Source: an uncultured Mycoplasmatota bacterium (lineage in GTDB: Bacteria; Bacillota_I; Bacilli_A; RF39; UBA660). Taken from it: a DNA stretch of 64,000 bases. How positions within the stretch are numbered: position 1 is the first letter of the stretch; the number at the start of each line of letters is the position of its first letter. Below, in pieces: positions 33,466 through 45,000 of this stretch. The translations under genes were made by a program, and so were the position numbers. The stretch is from positions 16,330-80,329 of the forward strand of contig URWD01000001.1 in the NCBI GenBank assembly GCA_900551525.1, in the 5' to 3' direction. The notes under the pieces were generated by a model, which was not told the origin of the DNA, searched no databases, and was given only the letters and a program-made list of their open reading frames with translations.

Positions 33466-34215
33466 ATGAAAGAAAAAAGGTTTGGAAGTAATTGTATATA
33501 TCCAAGTATTTTTAAAGATTACTTTTTAGAGGCAATTAATGAAAGCGGATATAAAAACAAAGTAGTATATAAAGATTTAGATAACTTAGCAATAAATCTT
33601 TATAATATTAAAATAAATATGTATTCTGTTAATATATTCTTAAGTACTATATTTAAACATTATAAAAAAGCAAAATTTAATGTTTTACAAGTAAAAAAGG
33701 TATATCATACAAAAGATTATCAGTTATATAATGCTAAAATAGCTATAAATTATAAGGGCTCAAAGTGGCTTATGGATTTAGATGTTGGTAATGCTTTGAA
33801 AAAATTTCCTGATGGAATAGAAGAAGTATTAATACTTAAAACTCTAAAGAAAAGGATTATTATAAAGTCATATACTAAAGAGGAAAAACTTGCAGATTTA
33901 TTTTATAAAATTACTAATAATTTAAATGTTAATGCTATTGATTTATATAATTTATATTTACTTTATTATGATGATATTAATGTTCATAATTTAGGTCTAG
34001 CTTTAGAAAACTTGTATAATAGTATTTCTAGTGAAACTGATTTTGATACTATTAATAAGAAAATAATTAAATTAAGTTTTAGTAAAAAGGTAAAAAGTAA
34101 ATGGTTACTATTTAAAAATATAAATGAAAGTATAAATATTGAGTATGAAGATATAATATGTTCTCTTTATTTAATACTTCTTAAATTAAAAGAAAGAAAA
34201 ATAAAAAAGCCTTAA
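33466..34215 (+). CDS. AbiEii-like protein, C-terminal-type only
   Basis: A 249-residue protein. Residues about 90-180 resemble the C-terminal half of AbiEii/AbiGii nucleotidyltransferase-type toxins: WLMDLDVGNALKKFP, then a long link and KSYTKEEKLADLFYKIT followed by NAIDLYNLYLL. This matches the family's AEKL...KDxYDLxxL helix pair. The N-terminal GGTxLR and DxD nucleotidyltransferase motifs of that family are not seen, so it is probably not an active transferase, or it is a divergent branch. A decayed small frame sits where an antitoxin would be expected. It is convergent with the next gene, overlapping its end by four bases. Confidence 0.55.
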   Translation: MKEKRFGSNCIYPSIFKDYFLEAINESGYKNKVVYKDLDNLAINLYNIKINMYSVNIFLSTIFKHYKKAKFNVLQVKKVYHTKDYQLYNAKIAINYKGSKWLMDLDVGNALKKFPDGIEEVLILKTLKKRIIIKSYTKEEKLADLFYKITNNLNVNAIDLYNLYLLYYDDINVHNLGLALENLYNSISSETDFDTINKKIIKLSFSKKVKSKWLLFKNINESINIEYEDIICSLYLILLKLKERKIKKP

Positions 34216-34595
34216 AGGCTTACAATAAAGGGAATTATAAAAGATATAATCATTACAATAAAATATAATTTATAAAGATATGTTTGCCATGGAGATATAG
34301 TATTGTTGGGATTATTTTTTGATACATACATGTTTAGTTCATCATTTATTTTAGGTTTCCATAGTAGGTTATATTTTAATCTGTCGCTAGTACCATATTC
34401 TTCGTTATCAACTTTATACGCATAATGATAGTCATAAATATTTTTTTGATATGTTGTTCTATTTATAACATCAGTAACTTGACACTTTATTAAATCCATT
34501 TGTTTTATTCTAGTATGAATCATGATCCATTTGTAAAAACAAATGCCAGAAATTGAAAAGAAAATTATGAAAATTAATGCTATATCTTTAGCCAT
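34212..34595 (-). CDS. DUF3592 membrane protein
   Basis: A 127-residue protein with a transmembrane helix at each end (about residues 4-22 and 108-126) and a small extracytoplasmic beta domain between them. The middle has VTDVINRTTYQKNIYDYHYAYKVDNEEYGTSD and DELNMYVSKNNPNNTIS, the DUF3592 pattern in which a first strand pair is followed by a P-x-x-P-like turn. The function of the family is unknown. It lies alone on the minus strand between two plus-strand genes and ends convergently with the AbiEii-like gene, with a weak shared hairpin (AAAGCC/GGCTTT) at the junction. Confidence 0.8.
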   Translation of the reverse strand: MAKDIALIFIIFFSISGICFYKWIMIHTRIKQMDLIKCQVTDVINRTTYQKNIYDYHYAYKVDNEEYGTSDRLKYNLLWKPKINDELNMYVSKNNPNNTISPWQTYLYKLYFIVMIISFIIPFIVSL

Positions 34596-34610
34596 GTTTT
34601 ATCACCTTAA

Positions 34611-36113
<1,503 letters not shown>

Positions 36114-36114
<1 letters not shown>

Positions 36115-36135
36115 AGTGTTTTATTCACTCTTTTT
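36114..36135 (+). terminator. Terminator between convergent genes
   Basis: GAGTG pairs with CACTC across a seven-base loop, followed by five T residues on the plus strand. Confidence 0.7.
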
Positions 36136-36474
36136 ATTTATGCCAAGAGATCCACCTAGAGTACTTGCTAATATTAAAACTAAATAGTAAATAAATGTGC
36201 TTAAACTAAATATATTTTTAGATGTAAATAAACTTATAATAATTAATACAAGTAAAAATAAACCACCAACTTTAAGTCCAGCTAGATAACCTTTATTACT
36301 TGCTTTCTTACCATTTTTAAGACCAAATATAAAGAATAAACTAATATTAAATATAAATATTAAAAGGTTAGTTATTGTGGAATTAACACCAATTAAATTA
36401 AGTAAACTAGTAATAAAAACTAAAGTTATTAAAAATAATGTATAATATCCTAGATATTTTAATAAATTTTTCAA
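36121..36474 (-). CDS. TIGR04086-type small membrane protein
   Basis: A 117-residue protein with four predicted transmembrane helices. Features of the TIGR04086 family are a short Gly/Lys loop (GLKNGKKASNKGYLAGLKVG) between helices 2 and 3 and the ending ASTLGGSLGIN. The start is TTG behind AGGTGAT. The family is found in spore-forming and other Firmicutes with no assigned function. It is divergent from the DUF421 gene downstream on the plus strand. Confidence 0.8.
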   Translation of the reverse strand: MKNLLKYLGYYTLFLITLVFITSLLNLIGVNSTITNLLIFIFNISLFFIFGLKNGKKASNKGYLAGLKVGGLFLLVLIIISLFTSKNIFSLSTFIYYLVLILASTLGGSLGINKKSE

Positions 36475-36543
36475 AATATAATCACCTAATAAATACTATG
36501 TTTAAAAACCTTTCATTATTACCATAATATTATTGGTGATATT

Positions 36544-37191
36544 ATGCAAATATTTACAGTATTATTTAGAACTATTTTCTTTTATTTTTTTGTTCTTATT
36601 GCTTATCGTATTATGGGCAAAAGAGAAATAGGGCAACTTGGAGTAATAGATTTAATTGTGTCTATACTAATCGCAGAACTAGTAGCTATTAGCATTGAAG
36701 AATTTAAACAACCTATGGCTTATACCGTTATACCTATTACTTGTTTAGTTATTCTTGAAGTTTTATTTGCATTTATTTCTATTAAATCAAGAAAGTTTAG
36801 AACCATATTTGATGGCAAACCATCTCTCATTATAGTAAATGGTAAAATAAATTATAAAGAAATGGTAAAACAAAGATACTCTTTAGATGATCTACTTGTT
36901 TCTTTAAGACAAAAAGAAATCAGAGATATAGATATGGTCGAATATGCGTTTTTAGAACCAAATGGAGAGTTGTCAGTATTTAAATATAACTTTTTTAAAC
37001 TTAAAAGTCCTTATCCACAGGCTTTAATACTTGATGGACAGCTTCAAACTAAAGTCCTTAAATATATTAAAAAAACACCAGAATGGGTAGAAGAAGAACT
37101 ATCAAAAAATAATTTATTTATAAAAGATATTTTTTATGCCTTTTATAAAAATAATAAAATATTTATTATTAAGAAAACAGATGTAAATTAA
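36544..37191 (+). CDS. DUF421/YetF family membrane protein
   Basis: A 215-residue protein with an N-terminal membrane domain of three helices and a cytoplasmic C-terminal domain. The signature lies in YRIMGKREIGQLGVIDLIVSILIAELVA (about residues 20-47), then KSRKFRTIFDGKPSLIIVNGKINYKEMVKQRYSLDDLLVSLRQK, a pattern shared with YetF, YkjA and YrbG-type spore-related proteins. Bacillus relatives (SpoVAC-linked 2Duf family) influence spore envelope properties, so a spore-related role is possible here. GGTGAT precedes the ATG. It stands alone. Confidence 0.88.
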   Translation: MQIFTVLFRTIFFYFFVLIAYRIMGKREIGQLGVIDLIVSILIAELVAISIEEFKQPMAYTVIPITCLVILEVLFAFISIKSRKFRTIFDGKPSLIIVNGKINYKEMVKQRYSLDDLLVSLRQKEIRDIDMVEYAFLEPNGELSVFKYNFFKLKSPYPQALILDGQLQTKVLKYIKKTPEWVEEELSKNNLFIKDIFYAFYKNNKIFIIKKTDVN

Positions 37192-37311
37192 TAATAGCAC
37201 ATAAAAATAAAATGACCATAAAATATAGTACATTATATAATGTTTAGATAGAATTAAGAAAGAGCTCTTTCTTTTTCTTTTTAAAAATGATATACTTAAG
37301 TAGTGATTAAT

Positions 37312-38244
37312 ATGAATTATTTAATAAGTGCTGAAAGTTATAGAATCATAGATGATGAAATTAAGAAAATGGTTAAAGGTAATAACTATATTCTTTTTAA
37401 TGCAAATAGGTGTACAATTAAAGAAATAATTGAGGAAGCTTCTTATTTTAGTTTAGATGATAGTAAAAAATGGATTGTTGTATCAAATGCTGATTTTTTT
37501 GGTACTGGTAAAATAAGTGAAAGTGATAATGAACTTTTGAGTAAATATTTAGAAAATTCAAATGAAACTACTAATATTATTTTTACGACATTAAATGGAA
37601 TTGATTTAAGAAAAAAGATTGTAAAAAGTATAAAAAACAAAGGTTCTATAATTAATATTCCCAAGATGGATAAAAGAAATATTAATAGTACTTTAACAAG
37701 TTATTTGAAAAACTATGATTATAGCATTGATTATAAAACACTTAATTATATAATGGATAATTCTTATAATAATTTAGATATAATGTTTAATGAACTTGAT
37801 AAAATTATGATATATTATGGTTTTCCATGTACAATCAAATATAATGATGTATTAAATATAGTAGGGGAAGAAAAAACAAATAATAATTTTGCTTTTGTAA
37901 ATGCTGTAATTGAAAAAAATTTAAAATTATCTTTGAAAATACTTAAATCATTAAAAATATATAAAGTAGAACCAACTGTTTTGGTTTCACTTTTAGCTAG
38001 AGAATATCGTCTTATGTATTATGTTAAAAATTTATATAATAAAATGAGTATGAGTGATATTATGAGTTATCTTTCTCTAGCAGATTGGCAAATAAATAAA
38101 TTCTATACAAATTCTAGTAAATTTTCTAACAAAGAACTACTCGGAAATTTAGTTAAATTATGTGATATAGATTTAAATATTAAAAAGGGTGTATATGATA
38201 AGGATATAAGCTTGTATGGCTTCTTAATGGATGCTTGTAGTTAG
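37312..38244 (+). CDS. holA: DNA polymerase III delta subunit
   Basis: A 310-residue clamp-loader subunit that opens the beta clamp. The length and layout match HolA: an N-terminal AAA+-like domain with weak sequence (NYILFNANRCTIKEIIEEASYFSLDDSKKWIVVSNADFF), the middle FNELDKIMIYYGF helix pair, and a C-terminal helical collar with VLVSLLAREYRLMYYVKNLYNK and NKELLGNLVKLCDIDLNIKKGVYD, the family's Exx...Lx-x-x-D-x-x-x-K-x-G motif. The ATG at 37312 was chosen over GTG at 37303 because that codon is in the GTGATTA ribosome binding site. No other holoenzyme genes are adjacent; dnaE and polC follow 1 kb later. Confidence 0.88.
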   Translation: MNYLISAESYRIIDDEIKKMVKGNNYILFNANRCTIKEIIEEASYFSLDDSKKWIVVSNADFFGTGKISESDNELLSKYLENSNETTNIIFTTLNGIDLRKKIVKSIKNKGSIINIPKMDKRNINSTLTSYLKNYDYSIDYKTLNYIMDNSYNNLDIMFNELDKIMIYYGFPCTIKYNDVLNIVGEEKTNNNFAFVNAVIEKNLKLSLKILKSLKIYKVEPTVLVSLLAREYRLMYYVKNLYNKMSMSDIMSYLSLADWQINKFYTNSSKFSNKELLGNLVKLCDIDLNIKKGVYDKDISLYGFLMDACS

Positions 38245-38274
38245 AAAAAGGAACTGATTTTCAGTTTCTTTTTC
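38244..38274. terminator. Terminator between holA and the convergent hypothetical gene
   Basis: AAAAAGGAACTGA pairs with TCAGTTTCTTTTT across a three-base loop, with A and T runs on both sides. Confidence 0.8.
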
Positions 38275-39052
38275 TTAATAATAATTTAGCAGTATTTTCT
38301 TTTTGACTTGCTAAGTCTTTGTAATTATCTTCATCAATTGGAAAACCAATATAAAGATTTTCATCTAATGTATTATTTGTTGTGGCAGCATTTATTTTAT
38401 ACATTAATTCTTCTTCAGTATCTACATTTCTTCCTTCATTTGCTAAATGTAAATTATATTTATTTAAATATTTGAATACTGGACATCTGAGTATGCCTTT
38501 TTCGTAACTATATCCTTGTAAAAGTGCTGAAACAATTTCATAATTTATATAATTTTCAAGTGTTTCTTTATCTTTTATTGAAAGCCAATTTGCTAAATTG
38601 CTTATTTGATTTACAGCATCAATTCTAGCCATTCTGCTACATAAGTCTATGGCAGTTGTTTTAAAATGCTCATGTAAATAAATAAGATAAGATGTAACAT
38701 CATTGTGCTTTTTTGCTTTTTGACATATTTCATTACATACTTCTAGTATATAAGTTAAAACTTTTAAATTGTATATGTTTATAGTATCACTTTTATTAAA
38801 AAAGTTTTCTACAACTCTTTTTGTATCCATGCCACTTTTAATATATAATGTTTTGCTGTTTTCATCAAACATAGGTATTTCAAATAAAATGGCATTTTCA
38901 CCAATGACGATATCATCAACTTCTCTTTGACATCTTCTTTTTTCAAGAATAATCTTAACAGCGGTTTTAATAAAATTTTCATCTGCTAATAATCCTTTTT
39001 TTTCATATTCTTTTAGTAATTTTAATAATTCATAATTTAATAATATTTCCAT
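38261..39052 (-). CDS. Hypothetical soluble protein
   Basis: A 263-residue protein with no signal peptide or membrane segment and no domain I recognise. It is largely helical: ELLKLLKEYEKKGLLADENFIKTAVKIIL at the start resembles short anti-restriction or phage-related helical modules, and a HEHFKTTAIDLCSRMARID stretch in the middle has a His/Asp/Cys concentration that could bind metal. Its YLNKYNLHLANEGRNVD segment near the C-terminus adds no clue. A single gene on the minus strand between holA and dnaE, with its own ribosome binding site (GGAAGTGTGAAGG). Confidence 0.6.
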   Translation of the reverse strand: MEILLNYELLKLLKEYEKKGLLADENFIKTAVKIILEKRRCQREVDDIVIGENAILFEIPMFDENSKTLYIKSGMDTKRVVENFFNKSDTINIYNLKVLTYILEVCNEICQKAKKHNDVTSYLIYLHEHFKTTAIDLCSRMARIDAVNQISNLANWLSIKDKETLENYINYEIVSALLQGYSYEKGILRCPVFKYLNKYNLHLANEGRNVDTEEELMYKINAATTNNTLDENLYIGFPIDEDNYKDLASQKENTAKLLLRKRN

Positions 39053-39172
39053 CCTTCACACTTCCTAGATTTGATTATATCACTTCTTAGAAAATCAGTA
39101 AATAAAAATACATAAAACTACTTAAATAAATTATAAATACGTGTTATAATCTACTTATAAGGAGATGCCAAG

Positions 39173-42010
39173 ATGTACATACCACTTAAAGTAACAACTG
39201 ATTATACATTATTAAAAAGTTTAATTAAAGTTCCAAATTTAATTAGTTTTTTAAGTGAAAAGAATATTGATGTATGTGGAATATGTGATGAAAATTTATA
39301 TGGCGTTCTTGAGTTTTATTATGCTTGTAAGAAAAATAATATAAAACCAATTGTAGGTTTAGATGTAATAATAGATGATTTAAATATATATTTGTATGCT
39401 ATGAATTTTGATGGTTATAAAAATTTACTTAAGATTCATACTTTAAAAGAAAAAAATGAACTTATATTAGATGATTTAAGTGTATATAAAGATAGTATTT
39501 TGTGTATAGTGCCTTTTAAAAGTAAAGAGTTATTTGATAAATTAAAGTTTTTTAATAACCTTTATATAAGTTACAATAACTCTTTAGAAAGATTAAATGC
39601 TTTAACAATAACAAGTAATGTATTATATATAAATGATTTAAAAGCTTTAAAGAAAGATGATGTTTTATTTTTTGCATATCTTGATAAATTAAGAAAAGAA
39701 GAAGTAGGGATGTATGAACAAAATTATTATTTTGTGCCTGAAATAGATTTGGGTAAGATAGATGAAGTAGTTAGTTTATTAAATTTGGAATTAAAGTTTA
39801 ATAAAAAGTATATTCCTAAATATAAGGATGATATTGACTCTTCTTCATTTTTACATGATTTATGTTTTAAAGGTCTAACTAAAAGATTAAATGGTAAAGT
39901 ACCTGATATATATTTAAAAAGATTAAATTATGAACTAAAAATAATTAATGAAATGGGATTTGTAGATTATTTTTTAATTGTTTATGATTATGTTTTATAT
40001 GCTAAAAGGCATGATATTTTAGTGGGACCAGGTCGGGGATCTGCGGCTGGGTCTTTGGTTAGTTATTCTATTGGTATAACTGAAATTGATCCTTTGAAGT
40101 ATAATTTATTGTTTGAAAGATTTTTAAATCCCGAAAGAGTTACAATGCCTGATATCGATGTGGATTTTGATGCTTTAAAAAGAGAAGAAATAATTGAGTA
40201 TGTCAGAAATAGATATGGTGATAAAAATGTAGCTTTAGGTCTTACTTTTACAACTTTAAAAAGTAAGTTAGTTCTTAGAGAAATTGGTAAATTATTAAAA
40301 ATTAATGATACACTTCTTGATAATTTTATTAAATGTATAAATGGTAATATTTGTTTAAAAGATAATTTAACAAATGAAAATATTAAAAAGTATTTAAATA
40401 ATTATAATGAACTTAAGAAGCTTTATAATATATCAATGCATTTAGAAGGTTTAAAGAAAAATACTTCAACTCATGCTGCAGGTGTAGTAATATCAAGCAT
40501 TAATTTAGATGAAATAATACCTATTCATTATGAAAATAATACTTTAATTACTGGTGTAACAATGGATTATCTAGAAAGCATTGGACTCTTAAAAATGGAC
40601 TTTTTAGCTCTTAAAAATTTAACTACCATAAAAAATATATTAGATGAAGTAGGCAAAGAAGCTTTAAAAAATATCGATTTAAATGATAAAGCAGTACTAA
40701 ATTTATTTTGCACTGGAAAAACTGAAGGAATATTTCAATTTGAAACAAGTCTTATGAGAAATTTAATTAGAAAACTAAAACCTAGTTCTTTTAATGACTT
40801 AGTAGCATCACTTGCTTTAGGAAGACCTGGTGCTTTAGAAGAAGCTGATGAATATATTGCCAGAAAAAATGGTAAGAAAGAAATTACATATATTCATAAA
40901 GATTTAGAACCAATATTAAAAGATACTTATGGAATAATTTTATATCAAGAACAGATTATTGCTATTCTAGGTAAAATTGGTGGTTATTCTCTTGCAGAAG
41001 CTGACATAATAAGAAGAGCTATTTCTAAGAAAAAAGAAAGTGTTATTAATGCAGAAAAAGAAAAATTTATAAATGGTGCAATAGGTAAAGGCTATGATAG
41101 AAGTGTTGCAACTTTAATTTATGATTTGATAGTTAAATTTGCAAGTTATGGTTTTAATAAAGCTCATTCAGTTGCTTATGCTCGTATAAGTTATGATATG
41201 GCATATTTAAAAGTAAAATATCCAGAATACTTTATTATAGAAATGATTAATAATAAAGATAATGAAAAGTTTGCTAAATTAGTTTTGTTTTTAAAAAATA
41301 AAGGTATAAAACTTGAAAAACCAGATGTGAATTTAAGTCATAATAAGTTTTATATAAGTGGAAAAGAGTTAATAATGCCACTTTGGCAAATTAAAGGTAT
41401 TCCAGAAAACTTGAGTGAGAAAATAATAGAAAATAGAAAAGATGGATACACTGATTTTTTTGACTTTGTTTGTAAGAATAAGAAAATCCTTAATGAAAAT
41501 ATTTTAAATACTTTAATTAATGCAGAAGCTCTTAGAAGTTTTAATTTAAATGAAAGAACTTTAGTGGAAAATATTGCCGTAGCCCTTAATTTTGCAGAAA
41601 TAGATGATGAACTAATTAAGAAACCTGTTATAATTGAATTAGATGATTATAGTGATGAAGTAAAAAGAAATAATGAACTAGAAAGCTTTGGCTATTTTAT
41701 AACAAATCATCCTGCAAGTAAGTATCAAAATGTGATGAAACTTGAAATGCTAGAAAAATATTTATTTAAAAATATTAAGTGTGTTGTTTTAGTAAATAGG
41801 ATAAGTAATATTAAAACTAAGAAAAATGAAAATATGGCATTTATTAGTGCCAGTGATGAAACAGGAACATGTGATTTTACTATTTTTCCTAAGAATATGA
41901 ATTTAATAAATGATTTAAAAATAGGGGATTTAGTAGAGATTAATGGAAATGTTTCAAAAAGATTTGACAAAGTAAGTATAATCGTTAATAATATAAAGAA
42001 GGTGGTTTAA
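39173..42010 (+). CDS. dnaE: DNA polymerase III alpha subunit (DnaE type)
   Basis: A 945-residue replicative polymerase of the short Firmicute DnaE3 type, which extends primers before PolC takes over. The polymerase active site has GPGRGSAAGSLVSY (about residues 286-299) and the Asp residues of MPDIDVDFD (about 324-332). EEIIEYVRNRYG follows and an OB-fold domain lies at the C-terminus. The N-terminal PHP domain is degraded: the metal-binding HxHS start is replaced by LKVTTDYTLL, so it is probably catalytically inactive. It lies one base from polC, so the two replicative polymerases are co-transcribed, an arrangement that is uncommon outside these low-GC lineages. Confidence 0.97.
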   Translation: MYIPLKVTTDYTLLKSLIKVPNLISFLSEKNIDVCGICDENLYGVLEFYYACKKNNIKPIVGLDVIIDDLNIYLYAMNFDGYKNLLKIHTLKEKNELILDDLSVYKDSILCIVPFKSKELFDKLKFFNNLYISYNNSLERLNALTITSNVLYINDLKALKKDDVLFFAYLDKLRKEEVGMYEQNYYFVPEIDLGKIDEVVSLLNLELKFNKKYIPKYKDDIDSSSFLHDLCFKGLTKRLNGKVPDIYLKRLNYELKIINEMGFVDYFLIVYDYVLYAKRHDILVGPGRGSAAGSLVSYSIGITEIDPLKYNLLFERFLNPERVTMPDIDVDFDALKREEIIEYVRNRYGDKNVALGLTFTTLKSKLVLREIGKLLKINDTLLDNFIKCINGNICLKDNLTNENIKKYLNNYNELKKLYNISMHLEGLKKNTSTHAAGVVISSINLDEIIPIHYENNTLITGVTMDYLESIGLLKMDFLALKNLTTIKNILDEVGKEALKNIDLNDKAVLNLFCTGKTEGIFQFETSLMRNLIRKLKPSSFNDLVASLALGRPGALEEADEYIARKNGKKEITYIHKDLEPILKDTYGIILYQEQIIAILGKIGGYSLAEADIIRRAISKKKESVINAEKEKFINGAIGKGYDRSVATLIYDLIVKFASYGFNKAHSVAYARISYDMAYLKVKYPEYFIIEMINNKDNEKFAKLVLFLKNKGIKLEKPDVNLSHNKFYISGKELIMPLWQIKGIPENLSEKIIENRKDGYTDFFDFVCKNKKILNENILNTLINAEALRSFNLNERTLVENIAVALNFAEIDDELIKKPVIIELDDYSDEVKRNNELESFGYFITNHPASKYQNVMKLEMLEKYLFKNIKCVVLVNRISNIKTKKNENMAFISASDETGTCDFTIFPKNMNLINDLKIGDLVEINGNVSKRFDKVSIIVNNIKKVV

Positions 42011-42011
42011 A

Positions 42012-45000
42012 ATGAATGAAGAACTAAATAGATTTTTTAAAAGTATTTCTTTTGTTGATGAATTATTTAATGAAGCAAGTTTAGATAGAGTAGTTTTAAA
42101 GAAAAATGAAAATAAATTTTATGTATATATTAAAAATACAAATGTCTTACCAATAAATAATATAAATAGATTGTTTTTAAGTGCTTTAAGTGGTATTAAT
42201 GGTGAGAAACCTTGTGAAATTATTATGAATTATGATAATGTTACACATGAAGATATAGTAAGTTATATAGATTATTTAATTGATGATATTATTTTAAAAA
42301 GACCATCTTTAATAAGTGTAAAAAAAAGTAATATTGAAGTAGTAAATGATACAATTTATTTCCATGTTTTAAATGATTTTGAGAAAAGTGATTTAATCCA
42401 TGAAGGAACAGATTTATTAAATAATTTAAAAAGATATGGTCTTGGAGATTATAAACTTGAAGTAATTATTAGTGAAGATGAAAGAAAGAATCTTCAAGAA
42501 GAAATAGAACTTGAAAAACAAAGTGTAGTATCTAAAAAAGAAGAAAGCCCAGTTATACTTGGTGTACATAAAGATGGAGAAGTTACTAAATTAAATAATA
42601 TTCTTGGTGAAATGAAAAATATCATAATTGAAGTTTATATTTTTGCTAAAGAAGTAGCAGAAAGACAAGGAAAAAAAGGACCAATCTTTATTATGAATTT
42701 GAAAGTATCAGATAAAACTGATAGTTATCCGATGAAAATTGTAAGATTTAATGAAGAAGAATTTGGTATTTTAAATAAAAAACTTAATGTTGGTTCATGG
42801 TATAGAATTCATGGACATATGGAAATGGATGAATATTTACATCAAATGGTAATTAATGCTCGAAATATTGAGATTATTCCATCAAAAGATTTAACTGTTA
42901 AAGATGAAGAAGAAGAAAAGAGAGTTGAACTTCATGCACATACAATGATGAGTATGATGGATGGAGTAGTTCCAACTGCAACACTTGCTAAATTTGCTAT
43001 GAAACTAGGCCATAAAGCTGTTGCTGTAACTGATCATAATTCACTTCAGGCTTATCCAGATATTTATAATGCTTTGGCTAAAGTTAATAAGGGAAAAGAA
43101 GATAAAGATAAGTTTAAAGCATTATATGGAGCAGAACTTAATATTGTTGATGTTGAATCAAATATTGTTTTTAAAAATAAAGAATATTCATTATTTGATC
43201 AAGAATATGTTGTATATGATACTGAAACTACTGGGCTTAATAGTGGTATTGATCAAATGATAGAAATCGGGGCAGTTAAAGTTAAAAATAATGAGATAAT
43301 TGATAGATTTGATGAACTTATTGCGTGTCCTACACCTCTTCCAAAGATTATAACAGAACTAACTAATATTACTGATGAAATGTTAGTAGGTAAAGATAGT
43401 GAAGAAAATGTAACAAGAAGATTCTTAGAGTTCTGTGGAGATAGGCCATTAGTTGCTCATAATGCTCAATTTGATATTTCCTTTGTTACAAGTGCATGTA
43501 AAAAATATAATTTAGGTGAGTTTAATAATACTGTTGTAGATACAATGGGACTTGCAAGAAATATGTATCCTGATTGGAGAAATCATAAGCTTTCAACACT
43601 TGTTAAAAACTTAGAAGTTGAATGGGATGAAGATAAACACCATAGAGCTGATTATGACTGTGAAGGAACAAGTAAATGTTTTTATAAAATGTTATATGAA
43701 TTAAAAAGTCAAAATATTAAAACTACTTTAGATTTAGAAACTTTAGCAGACCAAGAAAATGCTATTAAATTTGCAAGACCTTTCCATTTAACTGTAATTG
43801 CTAAAAATCCAGTGGGTCTTAAAAATTTATTTAAAATTATTTCACTTGCTAATACTAAATATTTATATAAAGGAAAAGATGCTAAATTACCTAGAACCGA
43901 TTTAATTAATTTGCGAGATGGCTTAATTGTTGGGAGTGGTTGTGTTAATGGTGAAGTCTTTGATAAAGGTTATGGCATGAGTGATGACGACTTAAAAGAT
44001 TTAATGAATTTTTATGATTATATTGAGGTTCAACCAGCATCCGCTTGTTCACATTTAATTGGTGAAGATAAAAAATTTCATAATACTCTTGAATATAATG
44101 GTTATATTACAAGACTTGTAAAACTTGCTAAATCGATGGGAAAACTTGTTTGTGCAACTGGTGATGTTCATAATTTAAGGCCTGAAGATTTAATATATCG
44201 TAAAGTTATTGTTCATCAAAAAACAAATGGTAAAATACATCCTCTTAATAGACCTGATATAGAGCTACCTAATATGTTCTTTATGACAACTAGAGAAATG
44301 CTGGATGCGTTTTCCTTCTTAGGTGATGATTTAGCTAAAGAAATAGTTGTAACAAATACTAACAAAATAGCTGATATGGTAGAACACTTGCAAATAATTA
44401 GAGATAAATTATATACTCCGGTTTTGGAAAATAGTGCCGAAGTAACTAAAGAAATGGTTTATAATAAAGCTCATGAAATATATGGTGATCCACTTCCGAA
44501 AAATATTGAAGAAAGGCTTGAAGCAGAACTTGCTGGTATCATTGGTGGGGGATATGACGTTATTTATCTTATCGCGGAAAAACTAGTTAAAAAATCAAAC
44601 GAAGATGGTTACTTTGTAGGTTCCCGTGGTTCTGTTGGTTCAAGTTTAGTTGCCACGATGATGGGAATAACAGAAGTTAATGGTCTTCCTCCACATTATG
44701 TTTGTCCAAAATGCAAAAAATCTTATTTTGAAGATGAAAATGGAGAAAGTCTAGCTAGTCTTTATCCATCTGGCTATGATATGCCTGATAGAACTTGTGA
44801 ATGTGGAAGCAAACTCAAAAAAGAAGGTCAAGATATGCCATTTGCAACATTCCTTGGATTTAAAGCGGAAAAGGTACCAGATATCGACCTTAACTTCTCT
44901 GGTGATAATCAAGCTGATGCTCATAACCATGTAAAGGTACTATTCGGTGAAGATCATGCTTATCGTGCAGGAACTATTTCAACTGTTGCGGAAAAAACTG

